This document shows, piece by piece, positions 29,342 to 41,399 of a stretch of DNA of 64,000 nt. Numbering within the stretch: the stretch's first letter is position 1; each line of letters starts with the position of its first letter. Made by a program: the position numbers and the translations under genes. The DNA comes from Chrysopilus asiliformis. Lineage: Eukaryota > Arthropoda > Insecta > Diptera > Rhagionidae. The stretch spans positions 107,355,933 through 107,419,932 of the forward strand of contig OZ035960.1 in NCBI GenBank assembly GCA_964034945.1, written 5' to 3'. The notes below the pieces were generated by a model. That model did no database searches, was not told the DNA's origin, and worked only from the letters and a program-made list of their open reading frames with translations.

Positions 29342-32300
29342 AAAAAATCGAATAATTAAAAAAGATATATAAAATTTAAGATACAAGATAAAAATGCACT
29401 TGCTCAGAATTTTATTTTTTTCATATATTGAATCAGTTTTTCATATAAAATTTAGATTTTTTTCCGGTGAGTTTTCAATTCGGCGAGTTTCATTTCGGTA
29501 AGTTTTCTTGCGGTGAGTTTGGGTGTAACCATCCATTTCAATTCAAACACATTCAGTTTCCAGTAAATCTGTGCGAGTTGCAAAAAATTTAAACAAGTCG
29601 CAAGGTCACTCTTAACCGTTGGGGGTTAAAAAAGCGGTCAGGAACGCAGCCTCTAGTCAAGATATAAAATTATGGGTTAAATTTCCACCTGTGAACCAAC
29701 CAAACATTTTTCCCCAGAAACACTGGTTTTTTTCTTACTTGTTCACAAGTTTTACTCAATTTAATTTAATTGATATTTATTTAAAAACATTTATTGTGTA
29801 CTATAGTAGATATTTACCATATAAATATTCCTGTTGAACAAATGTAGTAAAAATAAAATATCGCTCTTGATTAAATGATCGTTTAATTAAAAATATTCCC
29901 TTTGATGATAATTAAAAATACTCTCGTTTAATATTTATATCCTTAGGAAAAATAATTATTATGAGTATTTACCTTGCACAAATTCAATTAGATTTTCGTT
30001 ATGAAATGTCAAAAACATGTGGACACAAAAAACAGAAAAATCTCTTTTGTAACATTAAAAAAAAGCCTTTTTTATTTACTTTCGAAAAAAAAATACGAAA
30101 TGGAAAAAAAAATTAACAAATACGAAATATTTTTGTCAAGTTTAAAATATAAAAATATAATAAATATGCTATCAGATACTTTATCCTGAAGAACATTGAC
30201 ATTTCGTCATTAAAACTTTTTTTTTACAGCGGGGGTTGAAATTCACGCAACAGAAATCTAAATTAAATCGTTTGTCCTGATTGACTGACTGACTGATTCA
30301 CTGACGTCCAGCCCAAATCCCTGGAGCTAGAAATCTGAAATTTTTAGACTATGTTTCATCCGTCACGTGGACGCTCACTGAGGTGGGGATCTTTCGAAAT
30401 TTCAGCCCTAGGAGGGTGAACGGTGAAAGAATATCTCGTAGGTGTTTTAAAAGATTGATTTTTGCTATAAATACTGCCCGTTAGGGGGCTAAAAATCTCA
30501 CCCGGGGGTTTTTGTGGTCACTAATCACCCATCTGGTGTTAAAATTTCAAAACTCTAAGTAAGAGGTGCTTTGGATAACTCATATATCATTTTTCCCATT
30601 TTTCTGGAAAAACCCAGCATTAGGGGCCATCAGGATCGCCAATCACGAAGCTGGTGTTAGAATTTCAAAATTCGAAATGGAAAGTGCTACGCAAATATTC
30701 TTTTTCACATTTTTTCTCTATAGAAAACTGGAATCAAGAGGTTTTCGGGGTCGCTGATCTCGAAACTTATCCAAAAACTTTAACCCGGCCATAAAAATAC
30801 TTAAAACTATCATTTAAAAATTTAAATATTTGGTTAAAATGTTTACTTTTGGATTTCTCATCAGATATATTGGCAATGATAATAAAAAGACAAAAATAAA
30901 ATCTTGCATCCCAAAAATGAAATCTTCAGCAAATCCTACACCTCTCCCCCCTCCTCGTATTTGCCTTATTATACCAATTTCAACATAAAATATATATTGA
31001 AGTAATTTTTCCAAATATATAGGCAGTAAACGTTTACTGAAAGTAATTTATCGACTGTCCTTTCTAATAAGAATTTGAAATCCTGACGAATAGCCTATGT
31101 CTCTAAATACATATCCCCAGGGACTAAAGGCTGGCAAGCATACTAAAAACTTGAGCTTTCATAGTAATACTAAAAATCCAACAGCGACAGAAATAGTAAG
31201 TAGAAGAAGAACAAGACGGATCAATTTCTGTGCGATGCTGATAGATTTGGCAATTAATCTCCTCAAAAAAAAAAAGGATACCGACCAACCAACGAACCAA
31301 AAACCGGTTAGATACTACGATTTATCTAACAGTATAGACGAATACTCAAAAGAATTTCAAAGCAATATCAACCAAGTATCTTTAGAGCCATCTTATTTGT
31401 CTCCATTGAAGTCATCGTCCGTTGGACATTTTCCCATCCTAAATCGGAAAAAGAATAAATTCTTTTCTTCATTCTGTGAACTGCACATCAACAACAGAAA
31501 AACAAAAACAAAAACGACGATGCGAAAATGAAAGAAAATTCTATCAGATCGCACAATCGAAAGATATTTAGATACCAGGATATCCAGATATACTCGCATA
31601 TAAAGAATTTGAAATGGATGGATATGGGAGGCAATATGGCATGTGTCCAGCTAACCGATATCCCGGGAAAAAAGATCCTATTCCGAATCACTTTTTAGTT
31701 TGTCTGCTTTTTACGTGTGTGTGATTTGCTGTATCGTGTATTGTACTTGTGATAAATGTAAATAAACGACTTGCCAAATACGATGGAAATTCAGCTCGGA
31801 AATGGATGAATTTCATAGTACCCCAGGGATATACAGGCAATGCCAAAATATTGAAAGGGAAACCTAAAAAAAGTCTCCCATTTCAGATTTACTCAACCGC
31901 TTTAGGAAATGATCAAATGATACTATTTTTGGGGACAAAGAGAAGAAAATTGTAAAAAAGTAGAATAAACATAAACTATGTTACCCGAGTGGGTTTCGAG
32001 CAATATATGCAATCAAATTATGGGGCATTTAAAGAGTTGAACATCCTTTTCATGTATTTAAATATTTATTATTTAACCATGTATGGAACTTAAAAATCCT
32101 AGAGCTATTTTACCATGTAACTCACACCAGATGCATTTCAGGCCCACTCTCTTTGTTTTGAAATCGACTCGACCCATTTTTAATGAAATTGATAATCTTT
32201 AGGTTATCAAAATTCATTTAAGTTCTGTAAAGATAACGAGAATATCATTTTCCCCATTTTTCCCTGCACGGTAAAAAATCCTGGAGTATTTTTCAATCCA

Positions 32301-32697
32301 AAAATTATATTGACGAAATCTTGATACAAATTTTGATTATATCTAATACCATGCGAATTTTTGAAAATAGTTTAGTATTTTTTGCTTTTATATTTCAAAA
32401 CTTTTAATATCTATAAATACTTTGAATATAATTGGCTATAATTCAATCAAAAATTTTATAGTAATACTGAATTAAACCAAAAATAAATTTAAAAAAAAAA
32501 TCTATTCCATACTATTGGATTGAAATCTTAGATTGGATTACATATAAGTCCATTGTAATCCAATTTTGATTAGAATTTATTCCAAGCCGTATCGAAAACT
32601 TACATTAGCGGGGTTCAAGGGCCGCTGGTCACGAATCTGTTGTTCAAATCTTAAAATTCGAATCCTGGAGATATTTTAAGGCTAACAAAATTGTCCT
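29342..32697. other. mostly unassigned; decayed repeat at about 30230-30780
   Basis: The part near 30285 has TGACTGACTGACTGATTCACTG and recurring GGGGTCGCTGATC-type phrases like those bordering repeat B. The longest non-transposon frame in the window (144 codons, 31097-31531 +) lies here, but it is Lys/Ser/Asn-rich, has no recognisable domain and no coding-like composition. I do not call it a gene. Confidence 0.5.
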
Positions 32698-33390
32698 TTT
32701 TAAAAGATTTTATTTAGCTTGCCTTCGTATCTGTCTGTTTATTTGTCTGTTTGTTTGTTTGTTTGTTTGTTTGTTTGTTTGTTTGTTTGTTTGTTTGTCT
32801 GTTTGTTTTGTCTGTTTGTTTGTCTGTTTGTGTGTCTGTTTGTTTGTCCGTTTATTTGTCTGTTTGTTTGTCTGTTTGTTTGTCTGTTTGGTTGTCTGTT
32901 TGTTTGTCTGTTTGTTTGTCTGTTTGTTTGTCTATTTGTTTGTCTGTTTGTTTGTCTGTTTGTTTGTCTGTTTGTTTGTCTGTTTGTTTGTCTGTTTGTT
33001 TGTCTGTTTGTTTATCTGTTTGTTTGTCTGTCGAGGTCAAATCTTGCAATCCAATTTTGGCCCATTTCCACTAATCCGATTGACTTGAAATTTTGCACAC
33101 ATACGTAAGTCCGATGACAATACAATATTTCCACAACTTCGTCCTTGTAAGGATAAGGAAAGGTCCTGTTGAGACCTGTTTATCCTGTCCTTAAATGTTC
33201 CGGAAAAAAACTCTCATCTGGGGGTATTTTGGTGTGACTGAATCCGATTCTGACATTAAGAAGTCGGTAAGGAAAACGTAAGGTCCTGTAAGGATAACGT
33301 GATTATGCTTTCCTCAAATTTTCCGAAAAAAAAAATCTCATCTGTGGATTTTGGGATCGCCGAATTCGATTTTGACGTTAAGAAGTCTGT
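32698..33390 (+). repeat. dispersed repeat B, full copy with expanded microsatellite
   Basis: Head TTTATTTAGCTTGCC, then the microsatellite, then GTCAAATCTTGCAATCC, ATTGACTTGAAATTTTGCAC, TCGTCCTTGTAAGGATAAG and AGGTCCTGTAAGGATAACG. The same order is found at 58983 and 60062 and begins again at 63945. Confidence 0.75.
32729..33032 (+). repeat. (TGTTTGTC)n microsatellite, about 300 bp
   Basis: Nearly uninterrupted TTTG/TCTG repeat. In other copies of repeat B this position holds only 15-30 bases of the same motif. It creates long Cys/Leu/Phe/Val frames in several phases that are artefacts. Confidence 0.95.
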
Positions 33391-33399
33391 AAAGGTCAA

Positions 33400-35240
33400 T
33401 ATCCATACAGCTGATCTCCTTATCTGACAGAAACAATCAAAAAACTGGAAAGAGATAAACTTTTGTCATTTTCTGTAGGAGTGACTGAATTTTAAGAAAT
33501 TATAGATTTCACCCTTTCGACTGAAGTCAATTGTATGCTAATTTCAGCATGCAAATCAATCTCAAATTAAGATGTGATAAGGAAATTATTGTAACAGTAT
33601 ACAACTGCAGATGAAAATCCCAGAAATCAGACAAACAAGTTCATCTGTTGTTGAGGGGACTCATCTGCAGATCAAAAATCGGTTGGGAAAATTAGAACTT
33701 TTTAGAACTGCAGAAGACGACAAAATTTGTAAAATGATTGTTTTCTCTCTTTCTGTCCAAGCTGTCTTGGCACAAGTGCGTCCTATACTTTTATCAAATG
33801 AAATAATCGACTGTATGGAGATCGCGCTTAAGGATATCTCAAAGGCAAGGATATATATGGTATACGAAAACTAAAAAGGATATTCGCGTTACAGGACTTA
33901 AATAAGTTTTGATACACTTGAAACCTATCTCAATCGCTTCTTGAAGATTATAAATTTAATCAAAATCGGTCGAGTAATTTTCGAAATAAAGAGGGTGTGC
34001 TCTTTATGTGCCCCTCAAACATGTCCTTTTAGGTAATGAAAAATTTATAAGAGGTCCATAAATATGAAAAAGGACTAGACATGCAAATTTTTTTTATTGC
34101 GTAGCAACACCAGCCATTTACTCCAATTTCGTTTGAAAATAAATATTTTTAAAAGGTTAAAAAACATTTGTTTGTCTTTAAAAAAAATTTTCTCCAAGAA
34201 GATCCACTCGAATGTTGAAGAGTTAACATTTTAAAGTGCCCATATATCCTGTTACATTAGCTTTCCTATTTAATATTTATGAAATTTAATATTTATGCTA
34301 TAGAATTTTTAGAGACAAATTCTCCGAAGCAGAATCGTACAAATAACGATATGGATTTTTTATGATTTAATGAAAGTCAGACTCTGATATTCACATAAAG
34401 AAATTGAAATTCGTGAAGGCAAGTGAAGTGAACCATTTTACTGCATAGCAACATGGCGTGAAGTACTTTCTAACCTTTCTGATGGGGCTAAATGATCCAA
34501 CAAAACGCAAATAAATTTTCACGCCGATGTTCCTCAATTTTTACAACATGCCAAATTCACAAAAAAGCATACCAAATTCCCAGATGAAAGCTGTATCACT
34601 GCTACTGATTTATTTCCCTAGAATGTATAAAAGTCGAATCGCTTTTCCAACTCCTGGGAAATACGGTTGATTTTTTCATTTAATGGCTATATGCATATGG
34701 TACGTGGATGAAAAACGCGAACCACAGACGTAGACTATTTTTTTTTTATTTATTTATTTCTGTTTAGGTTTTTGTTGTTGTCATTTTGTCAGGTAAAGAA
34801 TTACCTTTAACTTTTGCCTTTAGTCAAAAAGCGCACCTTTGATCTCCATCGGAATTCCGTTTTCATGCAGTAATGAGCACTGGGAAATTTGATTAAAAAA
34901 TGAATCTGAAAAATATAAATGATATTAATATCGTAATATCAAGAAATCAAATATTTATATATATGTATATAGAGTTTACTTAGGCATCTTAAGGTTTTTC
35001 ATCATTAGAAACACAATAAAGAATACAAAAAAAGATACTTTTGTAGATACGGGGTGACAAATTTAATTGGACATATTTTCTAAGTGATTTAAAAATAAAA
35101 TTTTGTTGCGTTATACTATATTAATTTCATTTTTTTGATATATATTTTATTTTATTTATTTTCATGTACAATGAGATGAAATGAAATTTTCTGTGGAACA
35201 TGCAAATTTAAAAGTAATGAAACTTTAGTTAAGAGCCCAC
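33400..35240. other. no recognised feature
   Basis: AT-rich non-coding. A weak inverted pair GGCGTGAA/TTCACGCC lies at about 34455 and 34520. Confidence 0.5.
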
Positions 35241-35248
35241 TTTTTTGC

Positions 35249-35327
35249 TTAACACGTTCACTGCCAACTACGAGTATACTTGTTGTTTTTACACACAACA
35301 AAATCGATTTGGTAGTGAACGTGTTAA
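35249..35327. mobile_element. 79-bp TTAA-flanked MITE, CACGTT[N]ACTGCCA family
   Basis: TTAA at 35249-35252 and 35324-35327; ends TTAACACGTTCACTGCCAA and the complement of TTAACACGTTCACTACCAA. Smallest member of the family. Confidence 0.8.
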
Positions 35328-36049
35328 TGGAGTTTCAGCCAAAGTTCAAAAGATCGTGGCATTTTTGAAAAGATCATCTTCTACGACCAGGCCAATATCT
35401 ACTTGAACGTTTTTATAAATAAGCAAAATTGCAGTAACGTGACGAGAACAGGAGATTTATTCTATCCGTAGAAATTACTATTTAATAGTTTGATAGAGTC
35501 ATATTCGCAAATGATAGAACTTCAAGCATTGACCGTCAGTGCGAGGATGAATTTGGCGATTGTTCACGAAATTTTATAGCCGAATCGGCTTCAGACTGAT
35601 TTCTTGGATAAGTTTTTTTCACACAAACAAACGCTGCAGTTCGTCGGTCTAATCAAAAAGTTTTCTGACACCATGATTTCATGAATCATTAAGGTAATTG
35701 GCTGCCCAGACAGTAAGTTTTTCACCGAAGTTAGGGTTATGGTAAGGTACGGTAAGATACCCCGGTGGGATAGATGCCCCGAACCGTGAGTCTGCCAAAC
35801 TAAACAATCTAGAGCGAATACAAATTACTGAATATAAAACCCACATCGACCCTAGTATGTTTACAAAATTACAAGCAAGAACAATGCCCATGAATTCTAT
35901 GATAGCTTTTAAAAAAAATAAATTATAGCAACAAATTGCTGAATATCTTGACAACTAGTTTTAAAAGTAATTTCTGTTTTTTTATTAGTTTACGTTAAAT
36001 AAATAGTAATTCTGTTATTTTAATAATTTGTTAATATATTTGTGAAGTG

Positions 36050-36274
36050 AAACGTTCGTGACATTTGCTTTTTCAACTTTTTTTACATTTGAACATCGTG
36101 TACCACGGGTGGTACAATAGCGATTTGTTTTCTGGCGGTTGTGCGCCATCGGTGGTACATGGTGCGTGTTTTTATATTACTTCCACAAAAACACTACCGC
36201 ACTATTTACTCGCGCGGTTTTAAAAAAAACTGTACATGTACCACCAGTGGTACACGATGTCACGAACGTGTTAA
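36050..36274. mobile_element. probable TTAA-family foldback element, left TTAA decayed
   Basis: The right end GATGTCACGAACGTGTTAA (36256-36274) is inverted relative to AACGTTCGTGACAT at about 36051-36064. Internal GTGTACCAC and GTGGTACAC blocks add further inverted pairs. The left TTAA is not intact. Confidence 0.6.
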
Positions 36275-36708
36275 AAAAATCCGTGCAAATAAGGATAGTT
36301 TCTCCAGTTTTGGGTGCGGATAGATGCCCATAAAGGGTAGACGCTCCATTTTGTCTTAATTTTAATATGGATAGATGTCATAAAGAAATTTAATTAAAAG
36401 AATCAATTTTACCCTAAAATAGGACATTTTATTGACTGCCATTCGCAGTTTAAACAGAAAAAATCGCTAAAGATGTTGCGATCGAAGAAGAGTCTGAGAC
36501 AATGGAGTCAAGGAGTAGCTCAAGTATTTAGTCGTCTATTTTTCAATTCGTTCAATTTGTTGTGTTGTGTTTTCTCTAATACTCTTGAATTGTATCCAAA
36601 AATTGATTTTTTCAATGAATTATACAGTATTTCCCGGATAACTAATTCTCGGATAATTTTACAACCCTTTTAAGTGCAACAGTTTAAGAATTCCATACAA
36701 TTTTTTAA

Positions 36709-36935
36709 GGGGGGTGTAAAGATACGCACATTTTTAAGAATTCCATACAATAGTTATCGCTCTACGACAACTCGTTTAAGAGCAAAACTCCTATTACTGC
36801 ACGAAAAATAGTCTTTAATCAAGTTTCTCCGTCATATATTTTCGCTCGGATAAGTGCACAATTGCTTTTTTCCTTTTAATTTTTAATACTTTATATTCTC
36901 ATATTTTCTTGATCGTGCGTATCTTTACACCCCCC
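36709..36935. mobile_element. 227-bp element with perfect 21-bp inverted ends
   Basis: GGGGGGTGTAAAGATACGCAC at 36709-36729 and its exact complement at 36915-36935. TAAGAATTCCATACAA occurs just before (about 36685) and just inside (about 36735) the left end. Surroundings carry repeated GGATAAGTGCAC-like phrases. Superfamily unknown. Confidence 0.7.
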
Positions 36936-36939
36936 TGGA

Positions 36940-38700
36940 AAGTGTAGAAATCACAATTTTTTGCAATTAGGAAATCTGAAAATTGCACAATTTTGTCCAG
37001 TAAAAATGGTCCCGCATAAGTACAAAAATTTTTGTCGTTAAAAGAGTATCAGATAAGCGCAAACTTTCGTAACTGCACAAGAAATCCCGGATTTTTCCCA
37101 TGTGTGTGTAGTCGAATTTATAAATTTATCTAACAAATCAAAAGATCCCTCTCGAACCCCCATAAAATTGTTCCTGCACGCCAAGGCACCCCAGTTTGGT
37201 AACCTCCGCACTAGAGCAATTAGAATTTGGTTTCGAATTTTCGTACATGCAAACAAGTATTTAAGTCTGTGGTTTTCCAGATAAAATCCAACCACAAAGT
37301 AAGAAATTTTCCGTTCCTTGGAAATCCTGTGATATAACTTTTTTATGATTTCCCTAATTCACTAAAATAATGCAGGGTATTGACATTTTTTTTTATCGTT
37401 TTTCTCGCTTGTAAACTGATAATAAAAAACAAAGCCATAAGAATCAACTTCGTCACATATTCAAATTCCTAATCTTCTACACATCTTAATCCTTTCGTTC
37501 CGTTTCCACTGCTTAAGGGATGATCGGGTTTCAGAGGCCTACGCTTTGGCAGAATATCCTTGAAATACTCGTAAAAGTGAAAATCATTCCATAAAACGAA
37601 TGGAAATCTGAAGAAAAATTGTCCAATAATAAAATTTCGCACTAAGAATACAAGATTTGAGTGAGTAAGATTTTCTTTATTCGGTGGTATATTCTGTTTT
37701 AGGTATCCTCTTTTATATAAGCTTTTATTTATTTTACGAATAGATATTTAAAACAGATAACAGACACATATTCGTCCCTGTTGGATTTTAAAACCCCCGG
37801 TGTTTGGTGTTTTATTCATATCTTGCAGTGGCTTCTCAGTCCATGCAGTATTTAAAGGGAAATCTAATTCTGAGAAGGGTAGACAGAACTGACAGATCAC
37901 GTTCGTCCAACACCAGCCACGATTGCAATCGGAAAATCATCGAAAGGGGTAACAAAAATCTCAAGGTTAAAACTAGGAGATCCTGAACAGGTCCAAGGCA
38001 TCCTAGAAACATGAACCACACTAAAACCATCCAACATCAATATTTATCCCTTTCTTTTCGGTAGTCGAAATACTTCCATATCATATGAGGATAAATTTCC
38101 TATTTTTATCGATCATTTGATGTCAACCGCAAAAAAAAATCTCTTCTTTTACTTTTTATTTAGGTTCTTTCTTCTTATTCATCTTCGTGGTTTTTTTCTT
38201 TATTATTATTCTCTTATTTAAAAAAAATACGCCATTGGAATACATTATAAAGCTCAGTAGGCCTAGTGAAATTTCGTTATTCATTTTTGGGTGGTGGAAA
38301 GATTTTTTGGGGTTGCGGCTGGAGAAAATTCTAATTCTTCAGTGATATATTTATGGAGTTAAATATACGCTTTCCCTTTAAAGCGTAATGATGTGCAATA
38401 TGGATTTCACAAAAATGTTTGCCAATGTTTGTGCGGTCTACGTGTGTAATTATTGAAAATCAAAAAAAAAAATTAAAGACAAGCTTTTGTCTAAAATCAT
38501 GTTAAGGCCCGTTTCCACGACTATCTACTGGCCGGTGAATAGCTCGTCGGTACACGCGATTTGTATCATTGTATTCGCCAGGGTTATGTGTGCGTTTACT
38601 TGCCGCGAAGTTGAAAGTTGGTTTAGTGGCTCAGATTATGAGCACAAATGCAATCTCATCAACTAAAGTAAATATTCAGGTCCGCAACTGTGTGTAATTT
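36940..38700. other. no recognised feature
   Basis: AT-rich non-coding, apart from the GATAAGTGCAC-like phrases near 37050. Confidence 0.5.
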
Positions 38701-38712
38701 TGGCACTTGCTA

Positions 38713-38933
38713 TTAACACGTTGACTGCCAACCCAATTTTTCAAATGTTTAACCCAATTTTTCAAATGTTTAACCCAATTTTTCAAATGTTTAAAGGAAA
38801 TGCCAATATATGTAGACCTGTAGAATGTATGTATGTATGTACATATACATGATGATAGCCAGGATCCCTCAAAAACTTAGTGCCATTTTTCACTGGCTAT
38901 CAAAAATTATAGCTATGGCAGTTAATGTGTTAA
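38713..38933. mobile_element. TTAA-flanked MITE, CACGTT[N]ACTGCCA family
   Basis: TTAA at 38713-38716 and 38930-38933; ends TTAACACGTTGACTGCCAA and its imperfect complement. It contains three exact 21-bp tandem units (38731-38793). Its right TTAA is also the left TTAA of a second family end. Confidence 0.8.
38731..38793 (+). repeat. 21-bp tandem repeat, three units
   Basis: Unit starts ACCCAATTTTTCAAATGTTT. All three units are identical, inside the TTAA element. Confidence 0.95.
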
Positions 38934-38985
38934 CACGTTGACTGCCACCATGGAAGCGAAAAAATCGGGTCCCAGAGGCCAGTAG
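38930..38985 (+). mobile_element. single left end of a second TTAA-family element
   Basis: TTAACACGTTGACTGCCACC follows directly on the previous element, using the same TTAA. No matching right end is found before the TAGGGTGACCATA element at 39040, so this copy is truncated or was invaded. Confidence 0.55.
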
Positions 38986-39039
38986 ACTTTTTTTATGAAT
39001 TGCCTTGAAATGATATTGTCAATTTTTATATTAAGCGTT

Positions 39040-39419
39040 AAAATTTATAGAGTTTGTTTTAATTTTTTTGTTTGTGATTATATAAAAGTTATTATGGGTA
39101 TTTTGTGTTCTTAAAATACAGCAAAAAATGCGCCCCAGGCAAATCTTTTAGAAACAAACATCCCATTATTGAAAAATTAATTTATAAAATGCGCCGCAGG
39201 TGATTTTTTTTAAAGAAAAATGTGCTAGAGGCTGGAATTTCCGAGAAAACTGCACCGCAGGTGAAAATTTTTGGGTTTCTTTGTCAATATTTTTAGGGAT
39301 TAAGGAATTACAGATCTGGAGCGCATAATTCCGGGACAAACGTTTCGTTTCCGGGACGCCGGGACAACATGCCAAAATCCAGGACTGTCTCGGCCATTCC
39401 CGGACCTATGATCACCCTA
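39040..39419. mobile_element. TAGGGTGACCATA element, left-truncated copy
   Basis: Matches the internal text of the copies at 27338 and 46173 (GCGCCGCAGG, CCGGGACGCCGGGACAACAT) and ends TATGATCACCCTA at 39407-39419. It reads through the point where the 27-kb copy carries two insertions. Confidence 0.7.
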
Positions 39420-39424
39420 TCTAT

Positions 39425-40140
39425 AAATTATATTATTCCGGCAACGGCTCATTTTTCAAAAAAAAATTTATAAGCCACATAAATGTCAAGAATTTTCGCC
39501 TATCTCTGGGATTTTTTTTCAACCCAGCTTTTTTTACGTCGTTCAGATTTTTTTTTTCTTCAATTAATATAACGAATAAAACTAAGTGAAATACTTGTAA
39601 TTTTTTGTGCGTTAAATTTCAGTTCGCTTTTCAGCAATTTTTCATCACCCTCTCCTCTCCCTTGCTGAATCTTGTCACAAATTGAAAAAAAAATCAATTG
39701 ATATAAAAAATGTATACCAACGCATGTATTCCGGGTACAAAATTAATAATAGTTATAAAAGATTCTATTTTTTAGTAGATCTGGGGATCGACCCCGAATT
39801 CTAATCACATATGAGATTAAATAATCATTGTTTAGAATGAGACGCGCGAACTAAATTATCATATTTTATGATATACAAACCGAAAATAAAGTAAAAACTA
39901 ACATAAGTGTACCATTGAGTTTAGGTATTTACGCATAAATATGCTTGATCCTGTTGTTCTCATCCTTTTTGGGGATGAATTAGAATGTATGGCATGTATC
40001 TAAGTAAGTAACTTGTATTTAGTGTATGTATTTATCTATTGTAGTTAATGTATCTAACTTACGCCGCCGTTGCGTACGAATATTTATCTATTTAATGTAT
40101 TTAATGGATGCTTGTACATTTATATGGTTGACATTATCCT
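39425..40140. other. no recognised feature
   Basis: AT-rich non-coding. Confidence 0.5.
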
Positions 40141-40160
40141 AGTCGCAGCCCCAGTCCTAG

Positions 40161-40403
40161 CTAACACTAGCATTATTGTCACAAAAGTCCATTAACACCG
40201 AATCCATTAAAAGATTAGGAAGCCCTAATCTGAACCGCAATCTCAGTCCTGCCCTCAATGCCACAAAGCACCCCAAAAAATCTGCTTCTCTCATTCCTAC
40301 GAGCAGCACCTCTAGCGTCTTTGTGAAAGGGTTCCGTTCTCTATATCGTTTAATGGTGTCAGAGAAACACCAAAAGGACCTTGTGGTTCATACTCGTATA
40401 TAA
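40161..40403 (+). CDS. candidate terminal coding exon (hypothetical)
   Basis: An open stretch of 80 codons to TAA at 40401-40403, bounded on the left by an in-frame TAG at 40158. There is no good ATG near its start, so it would be an internal or terminal exon using an AG at 40159-40160 or 40169-40170. Composition is clearly less AT-rich than the surroundings and third positions are mixed. The peptide is Ser/Asn/Lys-rich, then FVKGFRSLYRLMVSEKHQKD. AATAAA follows at 40580 and 40651. No family is recognised. The AG at 40170 would fit phase 1, the phase left by the candidate exon at 25328, but upstream pyrimidine tracts are weak. Could be chance. Confidence 0.3.
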   Translation, partial: LTLALLSQKSINTESIKRLGSPNLNRNLSPALNATKHPKKSASLIPTSSTSSVFVKGFRSLYRLMVSEKHQKDLVVHTRI

Positions 40404-40656
40404 GTGCAATGTATATAATATAGGCGTGTAATAATAATGGAGGCATGCTGCTGCTTCCCTTATTATGTTTGTATACAAAAATTGATATTGAGACGCGCCA
40501 TCGGGGTGCGAAAGTAGGGCAAGTAAGCCCCCCTCTACCTCCATTTCCCGCGTCAAGTTTCGTCTTCTGTAATAACGTCAATAAAATTACGCGATCCAGA
40601 ATACTGGCAAATATTTGCAAACAACTTATGGGGTTTGGCACAACGAGCAGAATAAA
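40404..40656 (+). terminator. possible 3' UTR with two poly(A) signals
   Basis: A less AT-rich stretch after the TAA at 40401, with AATAAA at 40580-40585 and 40651-40656. Meaningful only if the exon before it is real. Confidence 0.25.
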
Positions 40657-41033
40657 GTTGATAAATTAATAAATTGAGGATGGCGGCAAATATTTTTGTC
40701 CTTTTTATTAGAACCTGTGATTTTATACTATCAAATCAAAAATATAATAAATATAATAAAAAATCTATCCGCAATTTTACAATAATATAAACATAATTTT
40801 AACTATCTGCACTAAAAATACACAACGAGGGATGATTTTTTTGGGTCAATCCAAGAGATAATATGCGCGTGGCGGAGGGGAGATGGTTGAAACAAAATAA
40901 CAAATTTTATATACAAAATAAAACTGTACAAAATTACCTGAAAATCTACACAGTGGTACTATCTACTCCGAATTTATTGATAAGCTTTGCGACCTGCAGA
41001 TATTCATCTTCCCTCTGCCCCCTCGCCTGCTAT

Positions 41034-41290
41034 CTCCTAAACTACCAAATGGATTTGATCCGGTTTTCTTCATTAGAGATTTTAGAACATTTTGCGCCTA
41101 GGAAAATCAACGCCCCTCTCTGTAATTCCTCCTCTACTGTCTCCTAAACTACTGAATGGATTTTGATATGGTTTTCATCAACACAGAGGTCTTCCCTCAA
41201 GGAAATTTTCGCCCCACTAAAATCAACCCTCTCTCCTGCTATCTCCTAAACTATTGAATGCATTTTTATTTGGTCTCCTTCATTGGAATG
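41034..41290 (+). repeat. imperfect tandem repeat, units of 102-107 bp
   Basis: CTCCTAAACTA starts at 41034, 41141 and 41243, each followed by a related GAATGGATTTGAT...TTTTCATCA phrase and a CGCCCC phrase. Likely part of a dispersed invertebrate repeat. Confidence 0.7.
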
Positions 41291-41399
41291 GTCATCCCGG
41301 AGAAGTCAGATTCGAGGCCGAAGCCCGAGGAGGGTGTGGTGGAGGATGTGGGGCAGCGATGAACCGTGGAGTGGTTCGGGGTTGGGCCCCTAGTCCCTC

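Noticed and set aside
31097..31531. 144-codon frame, the longest outside transposons
   Set aside because: Low-complexity Lys/Ser/Asn composition, no domain, no promoter or splice context, base use like the surrounding AT-rich DNA.
32269..32600. CACGGTAAAAAAT start considered as another CACGGA-ended element (also near 25649)
   Set aside because: No convincing inverted right end.
32730..33030. Regularly spaced repeats considered as a CRISPR-like array
   Set aside because: Simple 8-bp microsatellite in a eukaryotic genome with no unique spacers.
32719..33108. Cys/Leu/Phe/Val-rich frames of 107-129 codons
   Set aside because: Produced in several phases by the TGTTTGTC microsatellite; not genes.
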